From positions 62,001 through 126,000 of the forward strand of contig JAQSEB010000084.1 in NCBI GenBank assembly GCA_030063045.1: DNA of 64,000 nt, read 5' to 3'. This document shows, piece by piece, positions 9,211 to 20,800 of this stretch. Origin of the DNA: Pratylenchus scribneri (Eukaryota; Nematoda; Chromadorea; Rhabditida; Pratylenchidae). Both the position numbers and the translations under genes were made by a program. How positions within the stretch are numbered: the stretch's first letter is position 1; each line of letters starts with the position of its first letter. The notes below the pieces were generated by a model that ran no database searches, was not told the DNA's origin, and worked only from the letters and a program-made list of their open reading frames with translations.

Positions 9211-10588
9211 ATTAAGGAAAATGCTGGTGGATAGGGTGAACTAGGTGATTAAGGAAAATGCTGGTGGGTAGGGTGAACTAGGTGATTAAGGAAAATGCTG
9301 GTGGATAGGGTGAACTAGGTGATTAAGGAAAATGCAGCTGGGTAGGGTGAACTAGGTGATTAAGGAAAATGCTGGTGGATAGGGTGAACTAGGTGATTAA
9401 GGAAAATGCAGCTGGGTAGGGTGAACTAGGTGATTAAGGAAAATGCAGCTGGGTAGGGTGAACTAGGTGATTAAGGAAAATGCTGGTGGATAGGGTGAAC
9501 TAGGTGATTAAGGAAAATGCAGGTGGGTAGGGTGAACTAGGTGATTAAGGAAAATGCTGGTGGATAGGGTGAACTAGGTGATTAAGGAAAATGCAGGTGG
9601 GTAGGGTGAACTAGGTGATTAAGGAAAATGCTGGTGGATAGGGTGAACTAGGTGATTAAGGAAAATGCTGGTGGATAGGGTGAACTAGGTGATTAAGGAA
9701 AATGCAGCTGGGTAGGGTGAACTAGGTGATTAAGGAAAATGCTGGTGGATAGTGTGAACTAGGTGACTAAGGAAAATGCTGGTGGATAGTGTGAACTAGG
9801 TGACTAAGGAAAATGCAGGTGGGTAGGGTGAACTAAGTGATTAAGGAAAATGCTGGTGGATAGGGTGAACTAGGTGATTAAGGAAAATGCAGGTGGGTAG
9901 GGTGAACTAGGTGATTAAGGAAAATGCTGGTGGATAGGGTGAACTAGGTGATTAAGGAAAATGCAGGTGGGTAGGGTGAACTAGGTGATTAAGGAAAATG
10001 CAGGTGGGTAGGGTGAACTAGGTGATTAAGGAAAATGCTGGTGGATAGGGTGAACTAGGTGATTAAGGAAAATGCTGGTGGATAGGGTGAACTAGGTGAT
10101 TAAGGAAAATGCAGGTGGGTAGGGTGAACTAGGTGATTAAGGAAAATGCAGGTGGGTAGGGTGAACTAGGTGATTAAGGAAAATGCAGGTGGGTAGGGTG
10201 AACTAGGTGATTAAGGAAAATGCAGGTGGGTAGGGTGAACTAGGTGATTAAGGAAAATGCTGGTGGATAGGGTGAACTAGGTGATTAAGTAAAATGCAGG
10301 TGGGTAGGGTGAACTAGGTGATTAAGGAAAATGCTGGTGGATAGGGTGAACTAGGTGATTAAGGAAAATGCAGGTGAGTAAGGTGAACTAGGTGATTAAG
10401 GAAAATGCTGGTGGATAGGGTGAACTAGGTGATTAAGGAAAATGCTGGTGGATAGGGTGAACTAGGTGATTAAGGAAAATGCAGGTGGGTAGGGTGAACT
10501 AGGTGATTAAGGAAAATGCAGGTGGGTAGGGTGAACTAGGTGATTAAGGAAAATGCAGGTGGGTAGGGTGAACTAGGTGATTAAGGAT
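9211..10588 (+). repeat. 37-bp G-rich satellite array, left block (about 37 units)
   Basis: Each unit reads GATTAAGGAAAATGC, then a variable core TGGTGGATA, AGGTGGGTA or AGCTGGGTA, then GGGTGAACTAGGT. The period is exactly 37 bp. The + strand consensus has 15 G and 2 C. The array ends abruptly at GATTAAGGA followed by TGTCGC. Confidence 0.97.
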
Positions 10589-11013
10589 GTCGCATCCTGC
10601 GAATTTTGCAGGATATCATAATCGCCATCCACCCATTTTGCCACCCCTTTCCCAACCATCAACTTCCGGCTATTACGGCCGTGGAATTTAATAGCTTTTC
10701 CCCGTTGAAGAGCTTCTTGATGTGAATTTCCACAATAGCTTTAAAAGTGGGAGAATAATCCACTCCCATCACACAAAATACGGATAATAAAGCATATAAT
10801 TCCTGAGTCTTCCTGTCAATTTTGTCTATTCCTTTTTGAGAGTAAAAATCGCAATTTAGGGATAATAATTGAGCCTTACAATTCCCCAAATTTACCCGAA
10901 TTTGCGACAGCTCAACCGTGGACAAATTCGCTAATTTGTCCGGATATTTTCCCTGCCACATTTACCCAATAATCCTATTTTTTGTTTTCATTTTTTGACC
11001 CTATTTTCCAATA
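10589..11013 (+). other. Leader of the central BEL fragment, possible LTR/5'UTR
   Basis: The sequence leaving the satellite starts TGTCGCATCCTGCG, compatible with an LTR start (the intact BEL element of this window starts TGTCGT). Gag begins 425 bp later. There is no second LTR copy and no clear tRNA primer site, so this is tentative. Confidence 0.3.
10659..10961 (-). CDS. Orphan 100-codon ORF, divergent to gag
   Basis: ATG-started 100-residue ORF with balanced composition (DKLANLSTVELSQIRVNLG early, HIKKLFNGEKLL late). No signal peptide, membrane helix or family motif was recognised. An in-frame stop lies directly upstream of its ATG, and 52 bp separate it from the divergent gag start. It may be a small gene or exon captured with the retroelement, or an antisense artefact of the leader. 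Confidence 0.25.
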   Translation of the reverse strand: MWQGKYPDKLANLSTVELSQIRVNLGNCKAQLLSLNCDFYSQKGIDKIDRKTQELYALLSVFCVMGVDYSPTFKAIVEIHIKKLFNGEKLLNSTAVIAGS

Positions 11014-13401
11014 ATGTCTGCCCCTTTTCGTCAACAAATTACCATCCTAAATGGGGATGGTGTCCAAATCCTGGCTAACCAGCAAAATTTCCCAGTGCCC
11101 GAGAATACGGGCAGCATTTCCCAATACCACCATAACCTCCGTACCCTCCTCGCAAAACTCGAGCTCGAATTCCAATATGCTAATGAGATTGCCACTGAAA
11201 TTGCCTCCTCCCATGATCGCTGGATTTCGGTCCGGAACAACATGACCGGTGCCGAAAGGGCCATCGACAATCCCCTCTATGATGATTTTCTCACTGCCAC
11301 CCCATATCTTACCACCCTACACGATTTGCGACGTTACCTACGTACACTCCGTACCCAGCGCCAAACAATCCTTAATGCCCTTCCTGACCCTACCCAAGCC
11401 ACCAATACCCATTTACATTTACCCAAAATGTCCCTGCCTAAATTTAGTGGAAAAGCGGTCGAATTCCTTTCCTTTTGGAATGCTTTCCATGCTGGTGTTG
11501 ATCAGCTTCCCAATATGGCCGATTCGGTCAAATTTTCGTACTTAAAGGAGTGTCTTGAGGGCCCAGCTCTCCTCCTGACCCAATCTTTACCCCTCACTGA
11601 TGCTTCTTACCATGAGGCGATCCGTATTCTTCAAGACAATTATGGAAAAAAGGATGAGATAAACCGTTCCCTTCACCACCTTCTCAAAAAATTGCCAATT
11701 ATTCATGGAAACAAAGGTCCAGATGTCCTTTGTGAAGAACTGCGCTCCTTCGTGGATCAGTTCGAAGTCCTTTTCCTTCAGATGCTTGAACAGGGCTTCG
11801 ATGTGGATGCGATGCCGGTCCAAATCGAGCTGGAATCGAAGCTTCCCCCCGGAATTTTGGAAGAAATACTGAAGGCAAAGGATGAAGTGCCCGCTGGCGA
11901 AGACTGGAACACTGACCGTTTTCGCAATACCCTCAAAACAATTCTCAAAAGGAAAGAAGGAGTGAAGGAAATGAAGGAATATCAAAAGGAACTGAACCCG
12001 CCGCCTAAACCCAGTAAGCCTCAAAATTTCCAAAATTCTTCAGCCCAATCCACCCAAAATATGAACCCAAATGACCTTCCACTCTCCTCTCTTACCTTCG
12101 CCTCTCAAGGCTCACGTAAAAATGAGCCAAAATTCCCTTGTTTGTTTTGCGAAAAAATGGGCCACTTTTCCCCCTATTGCCCTAAAGATACAAATCTAGA
12201 GGCCAGGGGCCTTTTCAAATAAATGCCATTGCCATTTGCCAGAAATGGCAAATGGGAAACCATTTGCCATTTGCCATGTTCAAATAAAATTCTGGCGAAA
12301 TGGCAGATTTCTGTTCAAATAAACCAATTTGCCAGATGCCATTATGGCAAATGGGAAACCATATGCCATTTGCCAGAAATGGCTACTTATTTTGCCAGAA
12401 ACCATAGATTTTAGTCAAATAAAAACCATTTCCATGAAATGGTCGCCATTTGCCAGAGAAATTTGCCATCACAAAAAAGCGATGGCAAAAATTATTTTCT
12501 CGGCAATGGGGCGTCAAATCGAGATTTCCTCGAGTACTCGGGGGTTTTCGGGTATGAAAAAATTATGGTGAACTCAGATTTTAAAAATTCTCAAGATTTT
12601 CTCATGTTTTTGGGGTGAAAAAAATACAAAATTTTTTTTAACTTAAAATCCACTAAATAAAGTTCAAAAATAATTTTAAAACTGAAAATAAAATATTAAT
12701 TAAATTTTTAAACATTTTTAACCTATGATCTTCAAATGCCATAATTTTTCAAATTTATTTTTTTTCATGACAAACTATATCTCATTCGATGCGTCTTGAT
12801 TCGCTGATTAAAAATATGTTTAAAAAATATTATTTGGATTAAAATTAAACAAGTTATTAGCAAAAACAAAAGTAAAATGGCAAATGGTAAACCATATGGA
12901 TTTTAGAAAACCATATATTTATTTGAACACATGGCAATGGCATCTGGCAACCCATAAGGGGAAAATATGGTTTCTGGCAAATGGAAAACCATTTGCCATT
13001 TCTGTCAAATGGCCGCCATTTTTCTTTATTTGAATAAAATTTGCCATTTCTGGCAAATGGCATCTGGTTTCTGGCAAATGGCGTTTATTTGAAGAGGCCC
13101 CAGAAAGGCCATAATCATCAAATTGAAACGGTGTTTCGGATGCCTTAAAGAGGGCCATTTCTCAAATAAGTGCGAAAAACCCGCCCAATGCAGTTCCTGT
13201 AAAGGACCACATCCTCGTGCACTCTGTCCTAAGGCCATTAATTCCAAGGGCAAATCTGGCCCCAAAACCCATCCCCAATCCACCCATCACGTTGAAGCTG
13301 TCACCAACCCCAATCCTTCAGTACCAGCCATTTTGACCCAGCCTCATATGGCCGGTACACCTTTACCTACCTTCCATCCTGCATTTTCCTTAATCACCTA
13401 G
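11014..13401 (+). pseudogene. BEL/Pao gag, interrupted by a MITE and truncated by the inverted satellite
   Basis: Starts at ATG 11014 (MSAPFRQQI). Residues about 130-330 carry the DUF1759-type gag core typical of BEL elements (FSGKAVEFLSFWNAF, FSYLKECLEGPA, LQDNYGKKDEINRSLHHLL). A CX2CX4HX4C zinc knuckle is at C376, C379, H384, C389. At codon 398 the frame enters the 896-bp MITE (12206-13101) and stops at 12220-12222. The same frame resumes after the MITE, giving two more knuckles (C-x2-C-x4-H-x4-C near 13132-13173, and C-x2-C-x3-H-x4-C near 13189-13227). It then runs into the inverted satellite and ends at 13401. Protease, RT and integrase are absent. It lies at the centre of the palindrome. 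Gag would form the particle and bind RNA; this copy cannot make an intact protein. Confidence 0.8.
12206..13101. mobile_element. 896-bp hAT-like MITE inserted in gag
   Basis: Terminal inverted repeats are GGGGCCTTTTCAAATAAATG at 12206 and, as reverse complement of the right end, GGGGCCTCTTCAAATAAACG. Flanks AGAGGCCA (left) and AGAAAGGCCA (right) look like a slightly decayed 8-bp target duplication, as hAT elements make. Subterminal regions hold many copies of the near-palindrome ATTTGCCAGAAATGGCAAAT. The interior is AT-rich with no transposase, so the element would be non-autonomous. Confidence 0.75.
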
Positions 13402-14245
13402 TTCACCCTATCCACCAGCATTTTCCTTAATCACCTAGTTCACCCTACCCAGCTGCATTTTCCTTAATCACCTAGTTCACCCTACCCACCTGCATTTTCC
13501 TTAATCACCTAGTTCACCCTACCCACCTGCATTTTCCTTAATCACCTAGTTCACCCTATCCACCAGCATTTTCCTTAATCACCTAGTTCACCCTACCCAC
13601 CTGCATTTTCCTTAATCACCTAGTTCACCCTATCCACCAGCATTTTCCTTAATCACCTAGTTCACCCTACCCAGCTGCATTTTCCTTAATCACCTAGTTC
13701 ACCCTATCCACCAGCATTTTCCTTAATCACCTAGTTCACCCTACCCAGCTGCATTTTCCTTAATCACCTAGTTCACCCTATCCACCAGCATTTTCCTTAA
13801 TCACCTAGTTCACCCTATCCACCAGCATTTTCCTTAATCACCTAGTTCACCCTATCCACCAGCATTTTCCTTAATCACCTAGTTCACCCTACCCACCTGC
13901 ATTTTCCTTAATCACCTAGTTCACCCTATCCACCAGCATTTTCCTTAATCACCTAGTTCACCCTACCCACCTGCATTTTCCTTAATCACCTAGTTCACCC
14001 TATCCACCAGCATTTTCCTTAATCACCTAGTTCACCCTACCCAGCTGCATTTTCCTTAATCACCTAGTTCACCCTATCCACCAGCATTTTCCTTAATCAC
14101 CTAGTTCACCCTACCCAGCTGCATTTTCCTTAATCACCTAGTTCACCCTATCCACCAGCATTTTCCTTAATCACCTAGTTCACCCTACCCACCAGCATTT
14201 TCCTTAATCACCTAGTTCACCCTATCCACCAGCATTTTCCTTAAT
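13378..14245 (-). repeat. 37-bp satellite array, inverted block (about 23 units)
   Basis: The same 37-bp unit in reverse complement, C-rich on the + strand. Read outward to inward, the order of core variants (GGATA, GGGTA, GGATA, AGCTGGGTA and so on) matches the left array for the first dozen or so units with one unit missing, so the palindrome continues into the array. Confidence 0.95.
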
Positions 14246-15481
14246 TAGTCAAAATGTGTATAGATGTAAAAAAATCTCAAAAATATATGTGGAAGAAATA
14301 AATTTTAATAAAATTTATTTTTAATTCTATTTAATTAATTTAATCCTCGATTTTACCTTTAATAATAGATCATCAATTTTGATGAAATATCCACAAGGAA
14401 ATAAAGAAGAAAAATGGTTTTTAATTTTTACTCAAACATTAATTAAGTATTTTTCCAAAATAATTTTTATTTTCCAATTTAGATTAAATTCCTCTCCTGA
14501 AAAACACTTGGCCCAAACTCCCGCAAAATTTAGAAAGAAAGTTTAAGAACCATTGAAAACTAAATTATTTCCAATAATTAATTATTTATGCATTAAAATT
14601 TTTAAAAATTGTCAATGAAAATCAGCCCTGGAATTATAGATTTTTCTAAATCATTAAAAAAACAAATTTTTGAAAAATTTTCACAAATTTTTTTTATCCA
14701 TCAATCTTCTTCAGCAATTCGCTCATTTGAATGGATTTTTGTATTCGAATTGCCCTTCTTCTTGCCCATCCATTCCATGAAATATATATTTGTATATTTT
14801 TCTGAAAATTGTGTGAAAAATATAAATATTTCTTGTAATTATTTGAATTCATTTTTAAAAGGGAAATATTTATTTTGCAGAAAAGACTATTGAAATTGCA
14901 GAATTTAATGGTTCAGTAATTTGTCCTAGACCTTCATACCCTATACCTAATCGATAGATCTCATTAAGACGCGTCGATTAATATATTTATTATGGTTTGA
15001 TCAAAAATTGAGGGTTTTAAACTGTTTAAACCATCTCTTGGTTTTTGGTTTAAAACTAAGTTAAAAATGATTAAATCTAAGCCAAATCATTATCAAGCGA
15101 TGCATTTCGACGAGATCTATCGATTAGATATAGGGCTTAGGGGTCTGGGACAAACCAATTAAACCGCTATAAACTTTTCTGTAATATCAATATTTTTTGC
15201 AAATTAAATACTATCCATTTTTAATTACAATTCTTCCTCTTTAGTCAATGGCCCAAACAGAATTGAGGAAACCAAGCTAACAGCCATTCCGAGAGAATGA
15301 CCAAAAATGTTCCTTTGAGGAAAAAGAGATTTTTATTATTAAATTGCATAAATACTCACCAATGGTTGTGTACATATACCTTGAAATGCGGGCCAATGGA
15401 AATGAATTTGGTGCACCGAAATTCAATGGAAGCCAGGCATCCTTGTTTGCTTAAAAAATGGCAAAAATTATGTATTATGTT

Positions 15482-15877
15482 AATAGTTCGGTTGTTATAT
15501 CCAAAAGAAATGAATATATTTATTTTGGTCTTGAAATATGTTCAAGTTAGGGTGTTTTCGAGATCGGGGAATCCGAATTTGACATTGATTTTGAATTCTG
15601 ATCACTATATGGTTCAAAAGCTGGTTTAAAATTTAAAATTTTCAATATATATTTATTTTTTTCCTCATCCAATTGTCATCGTTAAATTGATGCCGGAAAT
15701 ATTTCTGAAACTTAAAAAGTTTTAAACCGGTTTTAAAACCATTAGGAGTAATAAAAATCAAAACCGATGCTAAATTCGGATTCGCTACCATCGAAAACCC
15801 TCAAAAAACAATTGGAAGAGGAATAAAATAAAAATTCATCACTTTTTCCCAAAAATAATGGGTGCCAACCGACTATT
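15482..15877. mobile_element. Mirrored copy of the fold-back MITE with long inverted repeats
   Basis: Inverted counterpart of the element at 7579-7974, duplicated with the arm rather than independently inserted. Confidence 0.6.
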
Positions 15878-16451
15878 GGAAAAATTACTATTAATATATG
15901 CCGAATTTTTCAACTTAATTGGATTAAATTTTTATATTTGTTCACTCACATAAAGTTCCATTGTAAATAAATAATTCGGTAAATGGATTCTGGTCTTGCA
16001 CAAAATTCGAGCAGATGCACATCAACAAAAACATTGTTGCTGAAATGAAGCCAACAATGGCACCATATTTGTTGGCAAATCGAGGAGGAAATAGAGCACC
16101 AAGCAAGAAAAGACTAAACGTTGGTCCGAGAAAAGCACCTAGATTAAAATAGAGAAATAAATTTAATTATGAAAAAAAGGAAAAAAAGTAATCTTATAAA
16201 AATCATTAATTTATCATTAAAGTGTATCCATTTTATTTGGCTTAAAATTAAAATTACTAACTAAGCAAAGAAATAGTGGCACCCAAAATACTGGGAAATA
16301 GGAAACCAATAAATGCAAGTCCAGTTGAAAGAAGTCCCAAAACAGAGGTGATTAGGAATTTGCCCAATTTGGGTTCATAAGGGCAAAAATGGACGACATA
16401 TTCTTTATAGAGAATTTCCTTAGGCAAAAAAATGAATAAAGATCGATAGTT

Positions 16452-16981
16452 TTTTAATTTTTATTTTTTGTGTTTCTTTCCGGAAAGTTTTAATTCTGAT
16501 TTGTTGTGTTTCATTCCGGAAAGAATTCTGATTCTGATTTTTTGTATTTCATTCCGGAAAGTTTTAATTCTAATTTTTTGTGTTTCTATCCAGAAAGTTT
16601 TAATTCTGATTTTTTGTGTTTCTATCCAGAAAGTTTTAATTCTGATTTTTTTGTTTCTTTCCGGAAAGTTTTAATTCTGATTTTTGTGTTTCATTCCGAA
16701 AAGTTATAATTCTGATTTTTTTGTTTCATTCCGGAAAGTTTTAATTCTGCTTTTTGTGTTTCATTCCAGAATGTTTTAATTCTGCTTTTTGTGTTTCATT
16801 CCAGAAAGTTTTAATTCTGATTTTTGTGTTTCATTCCGGAAAGTTTTAATTCTGATTTTTTGTGTTTCATTCCGGAATTTTAATTCTGATTTTGTGTTTC
16901 TTTCCGGAAAGTTATAATTCTGATTTTTTGTGTTTAATTCCAGAAAGTTTTAATTCTGATTTTTTGTGTTTTCTGGGAAAT
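16452..16981 (-). repeat. 34-36 bp minisatellite (right, inverted copy)
   Basis: Reverse complement of the intronic minisatellite at 6372-7003. It is about 103 bp (three units) shorter, and this is the main length difference between the palindrome arms. Confidence 0.9.
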
Positions 16982-17873
16982 TATATTTGTTATTGTAAAA
17001 TGCACCCACCATAATTGCATTTAATCCACTGGAAATTGTGGAAAGCGATGCCGAAGAAATGATCACCAGGAAAAGACCCAACATACCGGGCAAATTCACT
17101 GTAAATTAGAAAATAGAAAACGAAAATTGGATATTTGTAAAGTACCAAATATTTTATCGGCAAAATAGATGATAATTTGATCGGGCGATTGAACTTTATT
17201 GGCCATCAACAAATTCTCACCATTGAAGTATGCATATGCAAGCATCATTAATCCAATGAAAACCATCAATAGATCTGTGGTGATTTGGAATGTAAAAATG
17301 TGATTGAAAAAAACAATTATAAAGTAAAATAAAATCATATAATTCGACAATCCCGGTTATTATAATCAGGGGTCAGGGCTGGGATTTATATGAAAGTAAA
17401 ATACCGGAATATGGATGATAAAAATATGGGAAAAATTTTCCGCAAATTTATCGATGGCAAAATTTTAAATGGTCAAAAAGCTAAAAATTTAATATAAAAT
17501 GGCGAATTAAAACAATTTAAAAATTTTTGAAGTTAAATTTAGAACCATCCGATTATACCTAGAATATATTTTTATAAGCTAATAATGAAAATTCGATTAA
17601 ATTTGAAAGTTTTTTTATGTTGGGAAGTATATTTCCCAATAACGAACCAAAAATTTATTTGGTTGTTAGCCTTAAATTTTTCATATTTTCGATAGAAATT
17701 TTAATTTTTTCAATAAAAATTTCCCAAAAATTATAAAATAAAATTACGGATTTCTATATAAATCCCAGCCTTGTTATAATTATAAATGAGTATATTGTAT
17801 TTTTTTCTCATTTTTCGTTAAAGTTTTTCTCGTTTGGCCTTTTTCCAATTTTAAATTTATCCCATTTCTTTCC

Positions 17874-20800
17874 GAACTAGGTGATTAAGGAAAATGCAGG
17901 TGGGTAGGGTGAACTAGGTGATTAAGGAAAATGCTGGTGGATAGGGTGAACTAGGTGATTAAGGAAAATGCTGGAGGATAGGGTGAACTAGGTGATTAAG
18001 GAAAATGCAGGTGGGTAGGATGAACTAGGTGATCGAGTAAGATGCAGGTGGGTAGGGTGAACTAGGTGATTAAGGAAAATGCTGGTGGATAGGGTGAACT
18101 AGATGATTAAGGAAAATGCTGGTGGATAGGGTGAACTAGATGATTAAGGAAAATGCAGGTGGGTAGGGTGAACTAGGTAATTAAGGAAAATGCAGGTGGG
18201 TAGGGTGAACTAGGTGATTAAGGAAAATGCTGGTGGATAGGGTGAACTAGGTGATTAAGGAAAATTTTGGTGGATAGAGTGTACTAGGTGATTAAGGAAA
18301 ATGCTTATGGATAGGGTGAACTAGGTGATTAAGGAAAATGCTGGTGGATAGGGTGAACTTGGTGATTAAGGAAAATGCAGGTGGGTAGGGTGAACTAGGT
18401 GATTAAGGAAAATGCAGGTGGGTAGGGTGAACTAGGCGATTAAGGAAAATGCAGGTGGGTAGGGTGAACTAGGTGATTAAGGAAAATGCAGGTGGGTAGG
18501 GTGAACTAGGTGATTAAGGAAAATGCAGGTGGGTATGGTGAACTAGGTGATTAAGGAAAATGCTGGTGGATAGGGTGAACTTGGTGATTAAGGAAAATGC
18601 TCGTGGATAGGGTGAACTAGGTGATAAAGGAAAATGCTGGTGGATAGGGTGAACTTGGTGATTAAGGAAAATGCTCGTGGATAGGGTGAACTTGGTGATT
18701 AAGGAAAATGCTCGTGGATAGGGTGAACTAGGTGATAAAGGAAAATGCTGGTGGATAGGGTGAACTTGGTGATTAAGGAAAATGCAGGTGGGTAGGGTGA
18801 ACTAGGTGATTAAGGAAAATGCAGGTGGGTAGGGTGAACTAGGCGATTAAGGAAAATGCAGGTGGGTAGGGTGAACTAGGTAATTAAGGAAAATGCAGGT
18901 GGGTAGGGTGAACTAGGTGATTAAGGAAAATGCTGGTGGATAGGGTGAACTAGGTGATTAAGGAAATTGCAGGTGGGTAGAGTGAACTAGGTGATTAAGG
19001 AAAATGCTGGTGGATAGGGTGAACTAGGTGATAAAGGAAAATGCTGGTGGATAGGGTGAACTAGGTGATAAAGGAAAATGCTGGTGGATAGGGTGAACTT
19101 GGTGATTAAGGAAAATGCTCGTGGATAGGGTGAACTAGGTGATAAAGGAAAATGCTGGTGGATAGGGTGAACTTGGTGATTAAGGAAAATGCTCGTGGAT
19201 AGGGTGAACTAGGTGATAAAGGAAAATGCTGGTGGATAGGGTGAACTTGGTGATTAAGGAAAATGCTCGTGGATAGGGTGAACTAGGTGATAAAGGAAAA
19301 TGCTGGTGGATAGGGTGAACTAGGTGATTAAGGAAAATGCTGGTGGATAGGGTGAACTTGGTGATTAAGGAAAATGCTCGTGGATAGGGTGAACTAGGTG
19401 ATAAAGGAAAATGCTGGTGGATAGGGTGAACTTGGTGATTAAGGAAAATGCTCGTGGATAGGGTGAACTAGGTGATTAAGGAAAATGCAGGTGGGTAGGG
19501 TGAACTAGGTGATTAAGGAAAATGCTGTTGGATAGGGTGAACTATGTGATAAAGGAAAATGCTGGTGGATAGGGTGAACTAGGTGATAAAGGAAAATGCT
19601 GGTGGATAGGGTGAACTAGGTGATTAAGGAAAATGCTGGTGGATAGGGTGAACTTGGTGATTAAGGAAAATGCTGGTGGATAGGGTGAACTAGGTGATTA
19701 AGGAAAATGCTGGTGGGTAGGGTGAACTAGTTGATTAAGGAAAATGCTGGTGGGTAGGGTGAACTAGGTGATTAAGGAAAATGCTGGTGGGTAGGGTGAA
19801 CTAGGTGATTAAGGAAAATGCAGGTGGGTAGGGTGAACTAGGTGATTAAGGAAAATGCTGGTGGATAGGGTAAACTAGGTGATCGAGTAAGATGCAGGTG
19901 GATAGGGTGAAGTTGGTGATTAAGGAAAATGCAGGTGGGTAGGGTGAACTAGGTGATTAAGGAAAATGCAGGTGGGTAGGGTGAACTAGGTGATTAAGGA
20001 AAATGCTGGTGGATAGGGTGAACTAGGTGATTAAGGAAAATGCTGGAGGATAGGGTGAACTAGGTGATTAAGGAAAATGCAGGTGGGTAGGATGAACTAG
20101 GTGATCGAGTAAGATGCAGGTGGGTAGGGTGAACTAGGTGATTAAGGAAAATGCTGGTGGATAGGGTGAACTAGGTGATTAAGGAAAATGCTGGTGGATA
20201 GGGTGAACTTGGTGATTAAGGAAAATGCTGGTGGATAGGGTGAACTAGGTGATTAAGGAAAATGCTGGTGGGTAGGGTGAACTAGCTGATTAAGGAAAAT
20301 GCTGGTGGGTAGGGTGAACTAGGTGATTAAGGAAAATGCTGGTGGGTAGGGTGAATTAGGTGATTAAGGAAAATGCAGGTGGGTAGGGTGAACTAGGTGA
20401 TTAAGGAAAATGCTGGTGGATAGGGTAAACTAGGTGATCGAGTAAGATGCAGGTGGATAGGGTGAAGTTGGTGATTAAGGAAAATGCAGGTGGATTGGGT
20501 GAACTAGGTGATCGAGTAAGATGCAGGTGGGTAGGGTGAACTAAGTGATTAAGGAAAATGCTGGTGGATAGGGTAAACTAGGTGATCGAGTAAGATGCAG
20601 GTGGATAGGGTGAAGTTGGTGATTAAGGAAAATGCAGGTGGATTGGGTGAACTAGATGATCGAGTAAGATGCAGGTGGGTAGGGTGAACTAGGTAATTAA
20701 GGAAAATGCAGGTGGGTAGGGTGAACTAGGTGATTAAGGAAAATGCTGGTGGATAGGGTGAACTAGGTGATTAAGGAAATTGCAGGTGGGTAGAGTGAAC

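Larger units (their letters stand above)
5480..9215 (+). repeat. Left arm of large inverted duplication
   Basis: Matches the reverse complement of 14241-17873. Paired coordinates sum to 23456 inside about 6747-9215 and to 23353 outside it; the 103-bp change is extra minisatellite copies on the left. Base differences are few, for example 7961 against 15495 and 5978 against 17375. The outer edge lies in the second visible intron of the symporter. Confidence 0.9.
15225..17274 (-). pseudogene. Inverted, 5'-truncated copy of the SLC5-type symporter
   Basis: Mirror of the last six exons: 17274-17146, 17098-17010, 16418-16262, 16138-15950, 15449-15360, 15312-15225. The two upstream exons with the EIYNRG and FELRF motifs are absent because the arm ends in the intron before them. 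The same 1-base frame problem in the last exon (A run at 15303-15307) is present, so it predates the duplication or is systematic. Without the amino-terminal half it cannot encode a working transporter. Confidence 0.8.
14241..17873 (-). repeat. Right arm of large inverted duplication
   Basis: Reverse complement of 5480-9215, with the same MITEs, intronic minisatellite and symporter exons. It stops at CCCATTTCTTTCC (17861-17873), immediately followed by GAACTAGGTGATTAAGG of the satellite. The break is inside an intron. Confidence 0.9.

Noticed and set aside
9211..10588. Canonical nematode telomere (TTAGGC)n
   Set aside because: That hexamer array was not noticed; the unit is 37 bp, so any telomeric role would be non-canonical.
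2..13401. The integrase/NADAR fragment and the central gag as one split element
   Set aside because: Gag lies downstream in the same orientation, separated by a symporter gene and satellite; order and context do not fit one element, though the same family is possible.
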